Source: Zizania palustris (taxonomy: Eukaryota > Streptophyta > Magnoliopsida > Poales > Poaceae). From it: a DNA stretch of 64,000 bases. Every line of letters begins with the position of its first letter. The stretch's first letter is position 1. Under the pieces are notes generated by a model. The model did no database searches. It was given only the letters and a program-made list of their open reading frames with translations, and was not told the DNA's origin. The position numbers and the translations under genes are program-made. Positions 1-11,400 of this stretch are shown here, one piece after another. The stretch covers positions 2,170,001 to 2,234,000 of the forward strand of contig JAAALK010000086.1 in the NCBI GenBank assembly GCA_019279435.1, written 5' to 3'.

Positions 1-202
1 TTTACTCCCTCGGATCCGCTCGTCGCCGGTCCCCTCCCCTTCATTATTCGCCAGCCTTAAAACCCCCGGATCGCGTCGCCCGTTTTCCCTTAAATCCCAC
101 GCGTAATCTCCCCCGCTGTCGCCCGCATGCAGAGAAACCGCTCGCCGGCGTTAACTCACTGCCCTCCCCCGATGGCGCCCTCCCTGTCCCCGCCGGCACC
201 AC

Positions 203-210
203 TATTTATA
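203..210 (+). promoter_or_regulatory. TATA box of the Tekay 5' LTR
   Basis: TATTTATA lies in a GC-rich context, followed about 30 bp later by a pyrimidine/CA-rich stretch suitable for transcript initiation. The identical box recurs at 9196-9203. The TSS position is inferred. Confidence 0.55.
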
Positions 211-1489
211 CCCCTGGCCTTCACCGCGTTCGACCCCCACGCCCATTCGCACTCAGACCGAACAGAACAACCACGATTCGCCGTTTAGCGCATTCCCTCT
301 GGTTCGTCTCCGGCCACCGCTCGCCGTCGCACCAGACCACCTCCGCCCGTGCCTTCGCCACCAACGTGACCGCGAGGACGACCCCGACCTCGGCCACCCC
401 TCCGCCGACGTCGAACCCCGCCGGATCGCCGTCGCCGCCAAGGACCCGAACGCCTCCACCGCCCACGCTCGTCGCCGGCCTCACTCCGTCGACCCCGGAC
501 CACCGCAACGGTACCCTCTTGTTCCCCTCGGTACCCCCTTTCCGTTTTTAGCCCTAGCTAGACTAGATAGCCTTCGACCTCACCGGAATCGCTCGCCGTC
601 GTATCACCGGAGTCGGGGAAGAAGGGGTACTTTACCCCCCCGACACGCACTGTGCCGGATTCAATCCTGGCCGTGCGATCCAGATCCAACGCTCGGGTTA
701 AATCATCTGTTCGGTTTAATCCTGGCCGTCGGATCTGAGTGAAGCGGTACGGTGCGATCTCGTGCGTCCATCTGTATTTAAAACCCGCGTTAAATCCCGT
801 GCGTCCACGTGGTACCGGTTCGAACGTTTTAATCCTGGCCGTCCATCACAACTTACGCGTCCCGCCTCGCCCTCGCGCGTCGGATCTGGATCCGACGGTC
901 CAGATCGACCCGGCGCACGCGCACAGTGCGCGGGTTCACCGTGGGCCTGGCTCACCGTGGACCCGAGAGGTTTAAAATTTGAAAATAAATTCCAGAAATG
1001 CTTTTAAACTTGTAAAATTCATATCTAATGCATTTGGACTCTAAAAATTACCATTCTAATTTTAGAAAATGCATAAAATTATTCTCTACATATTTATGCA
1101 ATAAAAACAGTAGGTTTATTTTGACATTTTCATGTTTATTCAAATAATTATTCAAAAGCCTTTAGGATTAAAATATGGATTAAAATATTTAAACTTCAGA
1201 AAAATTTATATTAATTTCCTTTCTGTCCATTCACTGAAAACCACCAAATTGACATGAACTTTTCATTTCACACTTATTTGAGAATTCAATATGACAATAA
1301 TCACATTTAAACATTTGTTTTCTAAAAAGGACAACCCTTCATTTTAATCCCTTTAAAATTATTCAGAACCTTAACCTTCGAGTTTATTTATTTTTAATCA
1401 AACCAACTTTAACTTATATGCTTGTAATGTAATGTTATATGGTTGATTGAGTGTTATGCTCTTTTTGTTTTACTCTTTATATTAAAAAG

Positions 1490-1721
1490 ACTACGACGCC
1501 GCCGAGGAGCCGGAATACTTCCCGGAAGTCCCTCCCTCTCCCTTTGCTGAACAAGGCAAGTCACCAAACAATTCTTTTGAGCATATTGAACCCATGTCTG
1601 AATTGACTATCGCTAAAACACATAGGTTATGTATATGCATTAGTCAAATGAACCCTTACATTATATTTATTTAGGATCCCCCGACCTTGATGTGCAACCC
1701 AAGCCATGCTATCTCGCCTAA
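1490..1721 (+). other. Exon-like coding segments split by a GC-AG intron inside the 5' LTR
   Basis: An open segment at 1490-1555 (acidic, proline-rich, 21 codons) is preceded by a T-rich tract ending in AG. It ends at AAG|GCAAGT, the classic donor of GC-AG introns. The acceptor TTATTTAG is at 1674, and the second segment 1675-1721 stays in frame to a TAA. The same structure is at 10483-10714 in the 3' LTR. Splicing is inferred from signals only; the function of the 37-codon tail is unknown. Confidence 0.4.
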
Positions 1722-2857
1722 CCTCCTTGTCACCATATGATCAATGATATTAGCTAGTGTCCAATGTATTGGCACGGCCGCTATAGGATAAAAATGAGTC
1801 GTAGTGAAATGGTTCTGTTATATGATCCCGTTACTTCTTATCTTTGGAAATTCTGTTGGTGATGAGTCATGGTTGTGAGTGTATGCATGGTGGGTTCCGG
1901 GTGCAAGCTAGGGCATTGGTCAGTCGCACCCGGGGCACTATAAGGACCGGTCTGAGGGATCCGTTGCAATACACTTACGTACTAACCACAAGTCTAGTGG
2001 GTAAGTCCTAACTAAAGTATGGGTTGTTCCAAACCGAGGCCACCACTTGGAGATGGGTCGAGTTGCACCTGCGGGTGACTTGTACCAATGTGGCGCAAAA
2101 GGGGGTGCGACGTTAGCCGGGATGCGGCCCGGCGCGCCGGCGAAACCTAGAGCGGGTGGTTATCGCTTGGAACATCTCATATTGAGGTTTTGGCACGAGT
2201 TCCCGTGAAATGGGTCATCTCGTTGAGATGAGTGCGTGCCTTGTGGGTACAGTAGTACATCTCTGATCAGAGTCTTAAATCTTTTCGAAAAGCCGAGCCC
2301 ACGGTCAAGGGCGGGTTGCGTGACATCCCCCAGTTAGTTGCTATGAACATGATTGTGCATGTTGTTTGTCATGTAAGGACCGTTGTGCGAGGAGGTAAAA
2401 CGTACTCCTCGAGTTAGTTGATGTTGATGATGCTCATATTTACTTTCCGCATGATTAAAATATGATTACACTAAATGCCATAACTGCAACTGCTTTATTC
2501 CGCATTGTTAGCCTTTATCCTTCCTTGTTTATTATCCTGCATTATTATTTGCATTTGCGGTGGCTTGTTGAGTACTTTTTGTACTCATACCCGTTGGACC
2601 CCACAGAGGATGCTTATTTTGAAGACGGTCTGGAGTAGCGACCCAGTCAAGAAGAAAAATCCTGAAGAAGAAGTTCGTCATGCCGTTGTCTAATTATTTT
2701 ACTCTACTGCTTTATTAAAACAATGTTGTAATAAATATGGTCTGCGTACCATGGGTTTTACCGTATGTACGTTGTCGCATGATGAACCTCTTGTATTATT
2801 GTTTTTCTATGGAAATTCAATAATGTCTCGATTTTGATAAATCGGGGCGTGACAAGA

Positions 2858-2870
2858 TGGTATCAGAGCC
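2858..2870 (+). promoter_or_regulatory. Primer-binding site, initiator tRNA-Met type
   Basis: TGGTATCAGAGCC lies 3 bp after the 5' LTR. This is the standard plant retrotransposon primer site complementary to the 3' end of initiator tRNA-Met. Confidence 0.95.
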
Positions 2871-2993
2871 GACTTGACTGTAGGAAGCCAAACAGACCCG
2901 CCTAGCCATTAACCATAGGAAATTATTTCTTGAAAATCTACTTCATAAACTTTGTTCCTCTCCTCACTTTTATTTCAACTTGCTGTTTTGTAG

Positions 2994-3773
2994 ATGCCAG
3001 TCTACCAAGTCCACAGTTACTGCCGCCACTACGAGGGCTTCGTCCGGGAGCTCCGCATGATGCTCACCTTCCTCGGGTTCCTCTTCGAACCCGAATTTCA
3101 AGGAGTCTACCCCGACGAGTTCGCCGGGCCTTGCGACGTCTCCCTCACCGTCCATGGCTCCGGAGAACATCTGCCGCCCTACACCACCGCACTTGGAGGC
3201 CCGACTTTCGACGTCGCGTGCCAACGAGTCGCCCTCCAGGCCCTCATGGAGCTGAGGATGATCTACGACGATCGTCTTCAGAACTCATCCTTCCGGCTTG
3301 TGCCGAAGCGTACTCCCGGAGCCCACCGTAGTATCTACCTCGGAGTTCACTCCGTGCGCGATCCGGTCATGGCTCGGCAGTCGCGTCTTCTGCAGGCCAT
3401 GGATGATCTCCACACCGAGGCGGTGCTCGACGCCGACGAGCACCATGAGGCGGTTGCGTTTCTTCGGGAAGAAACGAAGAACCTGATCCAGCAGAACGGC
3501 GAGCTGCAGCGCAAGATCATGGAGCTGCAGAAGGACATCGCGGAGATGGTTCCTCTTCTTCCAAGGAAGAAGAAGCCTATCCGTGAGCCCCTCCCTCGCC
3601 CCAAGAGGATCCCGCCACGACCCTCCCCCGCCAGACCTTCCACCAGCGCCCCTACACCACGCCCCGGCCTCGTCTCCGACTCCATCATCGAGAATTTTCT
3701 CGAGCCCACCATCTCTCTGGAGCCGCGCGCTCGTGGTTCCGAGAGCACGGAGACCGCCTCCGGTGGCGAGTAG
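2994..3773 (+). CDS. Extra ORF upstream of gag in the Tekay element, function unknown
   Basis: An intact 259-codon ORF sits between the primer site and gag. Residues 1 to about 135 look like a folded alpha/beta domain with conserved-looking Trp-poor, Tyr- and Arg-rich segments. Residues about 152-185 are a strong coiled coil with leucine and isoleucine heptads. This is followed by a basic KKK stretch and a Pro/Arg-rich tail. It carries no gag, protease or pol motif. The ATG is directly preceded by a pyrimidine tract ending TTTTGTAG, which looks like a splice acceptor. The domain layout recalls hypothetical coiled-coil proteins often annotated with grass retrotransposons, but that is from memory and unproven. 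The intact frame and high third-position GC, like gag, suggest it is a real protein. Confidence 0.75.
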   Translation: MPVYQVHSYCRHYEGFVRELRMMLTFLGFLFEPEFQGVYPDEFAGPCDVSLTVHGSGEHLPPYTTALGGPTFDVACQRVALQALMELRMIYDDRLQNSSFRLVPKRTPGAHRSIYLGVHSVRDPVMARQSRLLQAMDDLHTEAVLDADEHHEAVAFLREETKNLIQQNGELQRKIMELQKDIAEMVPLLPRKKKPIREPLPRPKRIPPRPSPARPSTSAPTPRPGLVSDSIIENFLEPTISLEPRARGSESTETASGGE

Positions 3774-3811
3774 GCGTTAGGAGACGCTAGCTAAATAAGA
3801 ATCAAACTTTT

Positions 3812-3965
3812 GTATGTGGTGCTGCCCACGACGAGTGTGTCATGGGTAGAATAAAAACTTGATTGTAACAAACACTTTATGCCACTATATATAATTATGT
3901 GCTTGAATCTTATATGATTGTATTATCATCTCGTCATTCTTTGCTTTATCGCTTTGTATATCCAG
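3812..3965 (+). other. Possible intron between the extra ORF and gag
   Basis: A GTATGT donor-like site at 3812 and a pyrimidine-rich tract ending ATCCAG at 3965 bracket an AT-rich 154-bp stretch ending 3 bases before the gag ATG. Both neighbours are GC-rich coding sequence. It may be how gag is expressed from a transcript whose first ORF is the extra one. Predicted from signals only. Confidence 0.3.
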
Positions 3966-3968
3966 AAG

Positions 3969-6900
3969 ATGGCCGACCACCAGAACACCGGCTCCAACAA
4001 CGGAGCAGGAGGAAGCCGAGATGCACCTGAGGGTGTTGTACCCAACTGGGGTGCGACAGGCCCACGTCAGTCTGGGTCGCCTTCCGCCAACCACCCCACC
4101 TTGGCGGAAATGATGGCGAACCAGAATCATCTGATCACCGCCCTCCTCACCCAAATGCAGCACCAACAGGCTCAGTTGGACCGTCTGCAGAACGGGGAGC
4201 CCGCCCCTCGCGCACCAGCACCCGCGGCCGCTCCGCAACTCTCCGAGTTCTTGCGCGTGCGTCCGCCCATCTTCTCGAGCACGACCAACCCGATGGAGGC
4301 CGGAGATTGGCTCCGCACCATCGAGAAGAAGCTCGACCTCCTCCCCTGCACAGACCGGGAGCGAGTGGCCTTCGCCACTCATCAGCTCCAGGGTCCCGCC
4401 GCCGAGTGGTGGGACAACTACCGTGCGTCCCAGCCGGAGGGCCACATGGTGACTTGGGCGGAGTTCACCATCGCCTTTCGTGCCGCCCACGTCCCCGCCG
4501 GTGTCATCGCGGTCAAACAGCAGGAGTTCCGCGACCTGCAACAAGGCAACCGGACTGTCATGGAGTACCTCCATGAGTTCAACCGCCTCGCCCGCTACGC
4601 ACCGGAGGAAGTGCGCACCGACGCCCTCCGCCAAGCCAAGTTCCTCAGGGGACTTAAGGATGAGCTGTCCATCCAGCTCGTCGCCGCCGACTTCGCCGAC
4701 TTCCAGCGGCTGGTCAACAAAGCGCTCATCCAAGAGACTGAGCAGAACAGGCTGGACCTCAAGAAGAGGAAGATGATCGCCTTCAAGCACCAGCAGGCGA
4801 ACACTCAGAGGCCCCGCTTCGTCCCTCCGCCACCAGCGCCCGCCTACCATCCTCGACCCGCCTACAGGCCACCTCACGCAGCCGGTGGATCCAACGCCGG
4901 GCATCCTCGCCCCGCTCCACCAGCTCCGGCCGCTCAGCCGGCACCAGCCGCCAAGGCCCCGATCTTGAGGGATCGCCAAGGAAGGCCGGTCGTCTGCTTC
5001 AACTGCCGCAAGGAAGGGCACTACTCGCACCAGTGTCCTCACCCCAAGCAGAACCAAGGCGCAGCACCCCACCAGGCCGTACGCGCCCGCGTCAACCACG
5101 TCAGCGCGGAGGAAGCTCAGGAGGCTCCTGAAGTCGTACTCGGTACGTTTACTATAAATTCCGTACCGGCCGTCATATTATTTGACTCTGGAGCAACCCA
5201 CTCCTTTGTCTCTGAAGATTTTGCAAAAACAAACCATCTGGACGTGCTCCCTCTACCAATTCCCATGGTGATTGCCACCCCCGGCAATAGGACCTCAGCT
5301 CGTTTCTACAGCCCTAAGGTTCAACTTGACATCCAAGGAATGCTGTTTCGGGCCGAGCCTGTCCTTATCCAATGCACCGGACTCGACCTTATCCTAGGTA
5401 TGGATTGGTTGATGAAGCACAAGGGAGTGATCGACTGTGCCAACAAGTCCGTCACGGTGACCAGTCCTGAAGGCGTAACCGTCACTTTCCGGATGGTCAG
5501 TCGCAAACCACTCGGAGCATCCCTTCGCTCTATAGCTCTTGAAGAGGTGCCAATAGTCAAGGAGTTTGCAGATGTTTTCCCCGAAGATCTGCCCGGAATG
5601 CCTCCCAAGCGGGACATCGGATTCGGAATCGAGCTTGTCCCGGGGACCACTCCAATCTCCAAGCGCCCATACCGAATGGCCGCCAATGAACTAGCCGAAG
5701 TCAAGAGCAACATCGAAGACCTTGAGCAGAAAGGTTACATCCGACCAAGTACCTCACCCTGGGGTGCACCGGTCATATTTGCCATGAAGAAGGACAAGAC
5801 CAAGAGGATGTGCGTGGACTATAGAGCCTTGAACGACGTAACCATCAAGAACAAATACCCATTGCCTCGGATCGACGACCTGTTCGATCAGCTGAAAGGA
5901 TCCTCGGTGTTTTCCAAGATTGACCTCAGGTCAGGTTACCACCAGTTGAGGATCAGGGAGGAAGATATACCCAAGACTGCCTTCACTTCCCGCTATGGAC
6001 TCTACGAGTACACTGTGATGTCGTTCGGACTCACGAATGCCCCGGCCTTTTTCATGAACATGATGAACAACGTATTCATGGAGTTCTTGGATAAGTTCAT
6101 CGTGGTATTCATCGACGATATCCTCGTTTACTCCAAGACCAAGGAAGAACACGAGACTCACCTCCGTCTGACCCTCGGAAAGCTAAGGGAACAGCAACTG
6201 TACGCCAAATACAGCAAGTGCGAATTTTGGTCGTCTGAGATGAAGTTCCTCGGTCATGTAATATCTGCCGGAGGAATAGCAGTGGACCCAACCACCGTTG
6301 AAGCGGTAACCAACTGGCTGCAGCCCACGACCGTGACCGAGATCCGGAGTTTTCTCGGATTGGCCGGATACTACCGCCGATTCATCGAGAATTTTTCCAA
6401 GATCGCCAAGCCTATGACCAGACTTCTGCAGAAAGAGGTGAAGTTTGATTGGACCCCCGACTGCGAAGAAAGCTTCCAGACCCTCAAGAAGAAGCTAGTA
6501 TCAGCCCCCATTCTGACTCTGCCAGACATCCGGAAAGACTTCCACGTCTACTGTGATGCCTCTCGTCAAGGATTGGGATGCGTCTTAATGCAAGAAGGGA
6601 AGGTGATATCCTACGCCTCCCGGCAACTGAGACCGCATGAGCTGAACTACCCAACCCACGACCTGGAACTAGCAGCCGTGGTTCATGCCTTGAAGATATG
6701 GAGACATTACCTTGTGGGAAACCGGTGTGAGGTCTTCACCGACCACAAGAGCCTCAAGTATATATTCACCCAACTAGATCTGAACCTCAGGCAAAGAAGA
6801 TGGTTGGAACTGATCAAGGATTACGACTTGGGCATCCATTATCATCCGGGCAAAGCGAACGTGGTGGCAGACGCCCTTAGTCGAAAAGGGTACTGCAATG

Positions 6901-8435
6901 CCATCATGATTCAAGACCAGGCTCCTCTACTTTATAAAGAGATGGAAAGGCTAAACCTAGGGATCACCACTCGAGCGTACCTCACTGCTTTGGAGTCTCG
7001 GCCTGTCTTAATAGACCAGATCCGAGAGAAGCAGAAGGAAGACCCGGACATCCTGGAGATCCAGCAAAACATGAGGAAGGGTAAAGCCCCCGGATTCTCC
7101 GAGGATGAACATGGTACCATCTGGTTCGGAAACCGAGTATGCGTACCCAACATACCTGAGTTGAAGACTCTCATCCTTCAAGAAGCCCACGATACTCTTT
7201 ACTCCATTCATCCCGGGAGTACGAAGATGTACCAAGACCTGAAGGAGAAATATTGGTGGGTCAGCATGAAGAGAGAAATAGCTGAGTATGTGGCCAAGTG
7301 CGACACATGCCGGCGAGTCAAGGCAGAGCATCAGAGACCTGCCGGACTGCTTCAACCCCTCAAGGTCCCTGAATGGAAGTGGGAAGAAATAGGAATGGAC
7401 TTCATCACGGGACTGCCCAGGACCCAAGCTGGTCATGATTCTATCTGGGTGATCGTTGATCGACTCACCAAGGTAGCCCACTTCGTTCCGGTCAAGACCA
7501 CTTACACCGTCGCCAAGTTGGCTGAGTTGTATATGACCCGGATCGTGTGCCTCCACGGAGTTCCCAAGAAGATTGTATCTGACCGCGGGAGTCAGTTTAC
7601 CTCCAAGTTTTGGAAGAACCTTCAAGAGGAACTCGGCACCCGGCTGAACTTTAGCACCGCCTATCATCCACAGACCGACGGTCAAACCGAAAGGGTCAAC
7701 CAGATATTGGAGGATATGCTTAGAGCTTGTGCTCTAGACTTTGGCGGAATGTGGGACAAGAACTTACCTTATGCAGAGTTCTCCTACAACAACAGCTATC
7801 AAGCCAGCCTGCAAATGTCCCCGTTCGAAGCACTCTATGGGCGTAAGTGCAGAACGCCGTTGCTCTGGGATCAAACTGGAGAATCACAACTGTTTGGGAC
7901 TGATTTATTGAGAGAAGCCGAAGAGAAAGTTAAGATCATAAGAGACCGACTGAAGGCAGCCCAATCCAGGCAAAAGAGCTACGCCGATAACCGTCGAAGA
8001 GATCTAGCCTTTGAGGAGGGCGATTATGTCTACCTCCGAGTCACTCCCCTCCGTGGCACTCAAAGGTTCAACATGAAGGGCAAACTAGCACCCCGCTACG
8101 TCGGACCTTTCCAGATCCTCCGTCGACAAGGAGAAGTGGCATATCAACTTGAACTGCCTCCATCCTTGGCAGGAGTTCATGATGTGTTCCATGTCTCGCA
8201 GCTGAAGAAGTGTCTCCGTGTACCCACCGAGCAAGCCGACCTTCAGCAGCTCAACGTCCAAGAAGACTTGACCTACATAGAGAGACCCGTCAAGATCTTG
8301 GAAATCAAGGAAAGAGTAACCAGAAGTCGCGTCGTCCGCTTCTGCAAAGTCCAATGGAACAACCATCCCGCCGAAGAAGCCACTTGGGAAAAAGAAGACG
8401 AGCTGAAAGCCCAATACCCCGAGCTATTCGAGTAG
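3969..8435 (+). CDS. Gag-Pol polyprotein of the Tekay chromovirus
   Basis: A single uninterrupted frame of 1488 codons. The ATG at 3969 is chosen over the in-frame ATG at 3918 because the intervening residues are hydrophobic and lie in the intron-like spacer. Gag core is about residues 99-267. The CCHC zinc knuckle is C343-C346-H351-C356. Aspartic protease has DSG at 406-408. Reverse transcriptase has FIDD at 714-717. The RNase H first Asp is 863. Integrase has an HHCC zinc module (about 1074-1114) and catalytic D1144, D1205 and E1241, the expected DD35E spacing. Residues about 1441-1488 resemble a chromodomain with Trp-containing core, which in chromoviruses targets integration to chromatin marks. 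There is no stop, frameshift or missing catalytic residue, so the product is probably functional. Confidence 0.96.
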   Translation: MADHQNTGSNNGAGGSRDAPEGVVPNWGATGPRQSGSPSANHPTLAEMMANQNHLITALLTQMQHQQAQLDRLQNGEPAPRAPAPAAAPQLSEFLRVRPPIFSSTTNPMEAGDWLRTIEKKLDLLPCTDRERVAFATHQLQGPAAEWWDNYRASQPEGHMVTWAEFTIAFRAAHVPAGVIAVKQQEFRDLQQGNRTVMEYLHEFNRLARYAPEEVRTDALRQAKFLRGLKDELSIQLVAADFADFQRLVNKALIQETEQNRLDLKKRKMIAFKHQQANTQRPRFVPPPPAPAYHPRPAYRPPHAAGGSNAGHPRPAPPAPAAQPAPAAKAPILRDRQGRPVVCFNCRKEGHYSHQCPHPKQNQGAAPHQAVRARVNHVSAEEAQEAPEVVLGTFTINSVPAVILFDSGATHSFVSEDFAKTNHLDVLPLPIPMVIATPGNRTSARFYSPKVQLDIQGMLFRAEPVLIQCTGLDLILGMDWLMKHKGVIDCANKSVTVTSPEGVTVTFRMVSRKPLGASLRSIALEEVPIVKEFADVFPEDLPGMPPKRDIGFGIELVPGTTPISKRPYRMAANELAEVKSNIEDLEQKGYIRPSTSPWGAPVIFAMKKDKTKRMCVDYRALNDVTIKNKYPLPRIDDLFDQLKGSSVFSKIDLRSGYHQLRIREEDIPKTAFTSRYGLYEYTVMSFGLTNAPAFFMNMMNNVFMEFLDKFIVVFIDDILVYSKTKEEHETHLRLTLGKLREQQLYAKYSKCEFWSSEMKFLGHVISAGGIAVDPTTVEAVTNWLQPTTVTEIRSFLGLAGYYRRFIENFSKIAKPMTRLLQKEVKFDWTPDCEESFQTLKKKLVSAPILTLPDIRKDFHVYCDASRQGLGCVLMQEGKVISYASRQLRPHELNYPTHDLELAAVVHALKIWRHYLVGNRCEVFTDHKSLKYIFTQLDLNLRQRRWLELIKDYDLGIHYHPGKANVVADALSRKGYCNAIMIQDQAPLLYKEMERLNLGITTRAYLTALESRPVLIDQIREKQKEDPDILEIQQNMRKGKAPGFSEDEHGTIWFGNRVCVPNIPELKTLILQEAHDTLYSIHPGSTKMYQDLKEKYWWVSMKREIAEYVAKCDTCRRVKAEHQRPAGLLQPLKVPEWKWEEIGMDFITGLPRTQAGHDSIWVIVDRLTKVAHFVPVKTTYTVAKLAELYMTRIVCLHGVPKKIVSDRGSQFTSKFWKNLQEELGTRLNFSTAYHPQTDGQTERVNQILEDMLRACALDFGGMWDKNLPYAEFSYNNSYQASLQMSPFEALYGRKCRTPLLWDQTGESQLFGTDLLREAEEKVKIIRDRLKAAQSRQKSYADNRRRDLAFEEGDYVYLRVTPLRGTQRFNMKGKLAPRYVGPFQILRRQGEVAYQLELPPSLAGVHDVFHVSQLKKCLRVPTEQADLQQLNVQEDLTYIERPVKILEIKERVTRSRVVRFCKVQWNNHPAEEATWEKEDELKAQYPELFE

Positions 8436-8464
8436 CGTTCCAATCTCGAGGACGAGATTCTTGT

Positions 8465-8476
8465 AAGGGGGATAGG
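8465..8476 (+). other. Polypurine tract of the Tekay element
   Basis: AAGGGGGATAGG lies immediately upstream of the 3' LTR and primes plus-strand DNA synthesis. Confidence 0.85.
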
Positions 8477-8478
8477 TT

Positions 8479-11400
8479 TGTAACACCCCAAATTTTCAAA
8501 ACAATAAAAATATTATTAAATTCAATTTATTGGAATTATTATTTCAGAAAATACCTTTAAATCCCTTTTATACCCTTTTGAACTACAACATAGAGTAGAT
8601 GACCAAATTAGGAGGTGAAACTTTTTGTATATGATCCTAAGACCAAAATATAATTTTGAGAATTTTTATAAATTTTTACCAGCCTTGGAAGTAGCCCTAA
8701 TATTTTAATCCATTTTCTGGAATTATTTTTATTCAGAAAAGTATTAGAACAGTAATGGGCTCCTCTCCCTCCCTTCTCTCTCTCCCGGCCGGCCCAGCCC
8801 ACTCAACTCGCGCGCTCACTGACGATCGGACCCCACCTGTCGGCGCCGAACTCTTCCCCTCGCGCGCGCGCCCGACATCGTGGCCCCACCCGTCAGTCGC
8901 CACCCCTCTCGCTCGCGCCCGCTGGCCAGTAGGCCCCACCTGTCAGCTTCGCCTTCCACCTCGCGCCGTCGCCCCCAAACTTCGCCGGCCACCTTTACTC
9001 CCTCGGATCCGCTCGTCGCCGGTCCCCTCCCCTTCATTATTCGCCAGCCTTAAAACCCCCGGATCGCGTCGCCCGTTTTCCCTTAAATCCCACGCGTAAT
9101 CTCCCCCGCTGTCGCCCGCATGCAGAGAAACCGCTCGCCGGCGTTAACTCACTGCCCTCCCCCGATGGCGCCCTCCCTGTCCCCGCCGGCACCACTATTT
9201 ATACCCCTGGCCTTCACCGCGTTCGACCCCCACGCCCATTCGCACTCAGACCGAACAGAACAACCACGATTCGCCGTTTAGCGCATTCCCTCTGGTTCGT
9301 CTCCGGCCACCGCTCGCCGTCGCACCAGACCACCTCCGCCCGTGCCTTCGCCACCAACGTGACCGCGAGGACGACCCCGACCTCGGCCACCCCTCCGCCG
9401 ACGTCGAACCCCGCCGGATCGCCGTCGCCGCCAAGGACCCGAACGCCTCCACCGCCCACGCTCGTCGCCGGCCTCACTCCGTCGACCCCGGACCACCGCA
9501 ACGGTACCCTCTTGTTCCCCTCGGTACCCCCTTTCCGTTTTTAGCCCTAGCTAGACTAGATAGCCTTCGACCTCACCGGAATCGCTCGCCGTCGTATCAC
9601 CGGAGTCGGGGAAGAAGGGGTACTTTACCCCCCCGACACGCACTGTGCCGGATTCAATCCTGGCCGTGCGATCCAGATCCAACGCTCGGGTTAAATCATC
9701 TGTTCGGTTTAATCCTGGCCGTCGGATCTGAGTGAAGCGGTACGGTGCGATCTCGTGCGTCCATCTGTATTTAAAACCCGCGTTAAATCCCGTGCGTCCA
9801 CGTGGTACCGGTTCGAACGTTTTAATCCTGGCCGTCCATCACAACTTACGCGTCCCGCCTCGCCCTCGCGCGTCGGATCTGGATCCGACGGTCCAGATCG
9901 ACCCGGCGCACGCGCACAGTGCGCGGGTTCACCGTGGGCCTGGCTCACCGTGGACCCGAGAGGTTTAAAATTTGAAAATAAATTCCAGAAATGCTTTTAA
10001 ACTTGTAAAATTCATATCTAATGCATTTGGACTCTAAAAATTACCATTCTAATTTTAGAAAATGCATAAAATTATTCTCTACATATTTATGCAATAAAAA
10101 CAGTAGGTTTATTTTGACATTTTCATGTTTATTCAAATAATTATTCAAAAGCCTTTAGGATTAAAATATGGATTAAAATATTTAAACTTCAGAAAAATTT
10201 ATATTAATTTCCTTTCTGTCCATTCACTGAAAACCACCAAATTGACATGAACTTTTCATTTCACACTTATTTGAGAATTCAATATGACAATAATCACATT
10301 TAAACATTTGTTTTCTAAAAAGGACAACCCTTCATTTTAATCCCTTTAAAATTATTCAGAACCTTAACCTTCGAGTTTATTTATTTTTAATCAAACCAAC
10401 TTTAACTTATATGCTTGTAATGTAATGTTATATGGTTGATTGAGTGTTATGCTCTTTTTGTTTTACTCTTTATATTAAAAAGACTACGACGCCGCCGAGG
10501 AGCCGGAATACTTCCCGGAAGTCCCTCCCTCTCCCTTTGCTGAACAAGGCAAGTCACCAAACAATTCTTTTGAGCATATTGAACCCATGTCTGAATTGAC
10601 TATCGCTAAAACACATAGGTTATGTATATGCATTAGTCAAATGAACCCTTACATTATATTTATTTAGGATCCCCCGACCTTGATGTGCAACCCAAGCCAT
10701 GCTATCTCGCCTAACCTCCTTGTCACCATATGATCAATGATATTAGCTAGTGTCCAATGTATTGGCACGGCCGCTATAGGATAAAAATGAGTCGTAGTGA
10801 AATGGTTCTGTTATATGATCCCGTTACTTCTTATCTTTGGAAATTCTGTTGGTGATGAGTCATGGTTGTGAGTGTATGCATGGTGGGTTCCGGGTGCAAG
10901 CTAGGGCATTGGTCAGTCGCACCCGGGGCACTATAAGGACCGGTCTGAGGGATCCGTTGCAATACACTTACGTACTAACCACAAGTCTAGTGGGTAAGTC
11001 CTAACTAAAGTATGGGTTGTTCCAAACCGAGGCCACCACTTGGAGATGGGTCGAGTTGCACCTGCGGGTGACTTGTACCAATGTGGCGCAAAAGGGGGTG
11101 CGACGTTAGCCGGGATGCGGCCCGGCGCGCCGGCGAAACCTAGAGCGGGTGGTTATCGCTTGGAACATCTCATATTGAGGTTTTGGCACGAGTTCCCGTG
11201 AAATGGGTCATCTCGTTGAGATGAGTGCGTGCCTTGTGGGTACAGTAGTACATCTCTGATCAGAGTCTTAAATCTTTTCGAAAAGCCGAGCCCACGGTCA
11301 AGGGCGGGTTGCGTGACATCCCCCAGTTAGTTGCTATGAACATGATTGTGCATGTTGTTTGTCATGTAAGGACCGTTGTGCGAGGAGGTAAAACGTACTC

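Larger units (their letters stand above)
1..2854 (+). repeat. 5' LTR of the Tekay element, truncated by the window
   Basis: Position 1 aligns with 8994 of the 3' LTR and the match runs to the terminal CA at 2854. The only difference noticed is one extra T near 2610. The GC-rich first kilobase and AT-rich second kilobase match the 3' copy. It ends 3 bp before the primer-binding site. Confidence 0.95.

Noticed and set aside
221..1007. Several open frames on both strands within the Tekay LTR (repeated at 9214-10000)
   Set aside because: They overlap in many phases in GC-rich LTR sequence, lack domains, and many use GTG/other starts. Composition explains them.
3918..3968. Upstream in-frame ATG for gag-pol
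   Set aside because: The extra 17 residues lie in an AT-rich intron-like spacer and are hydrophobic, unlike gag starts. The ATG at 3969 begins typical hydrophilic gag sequence.
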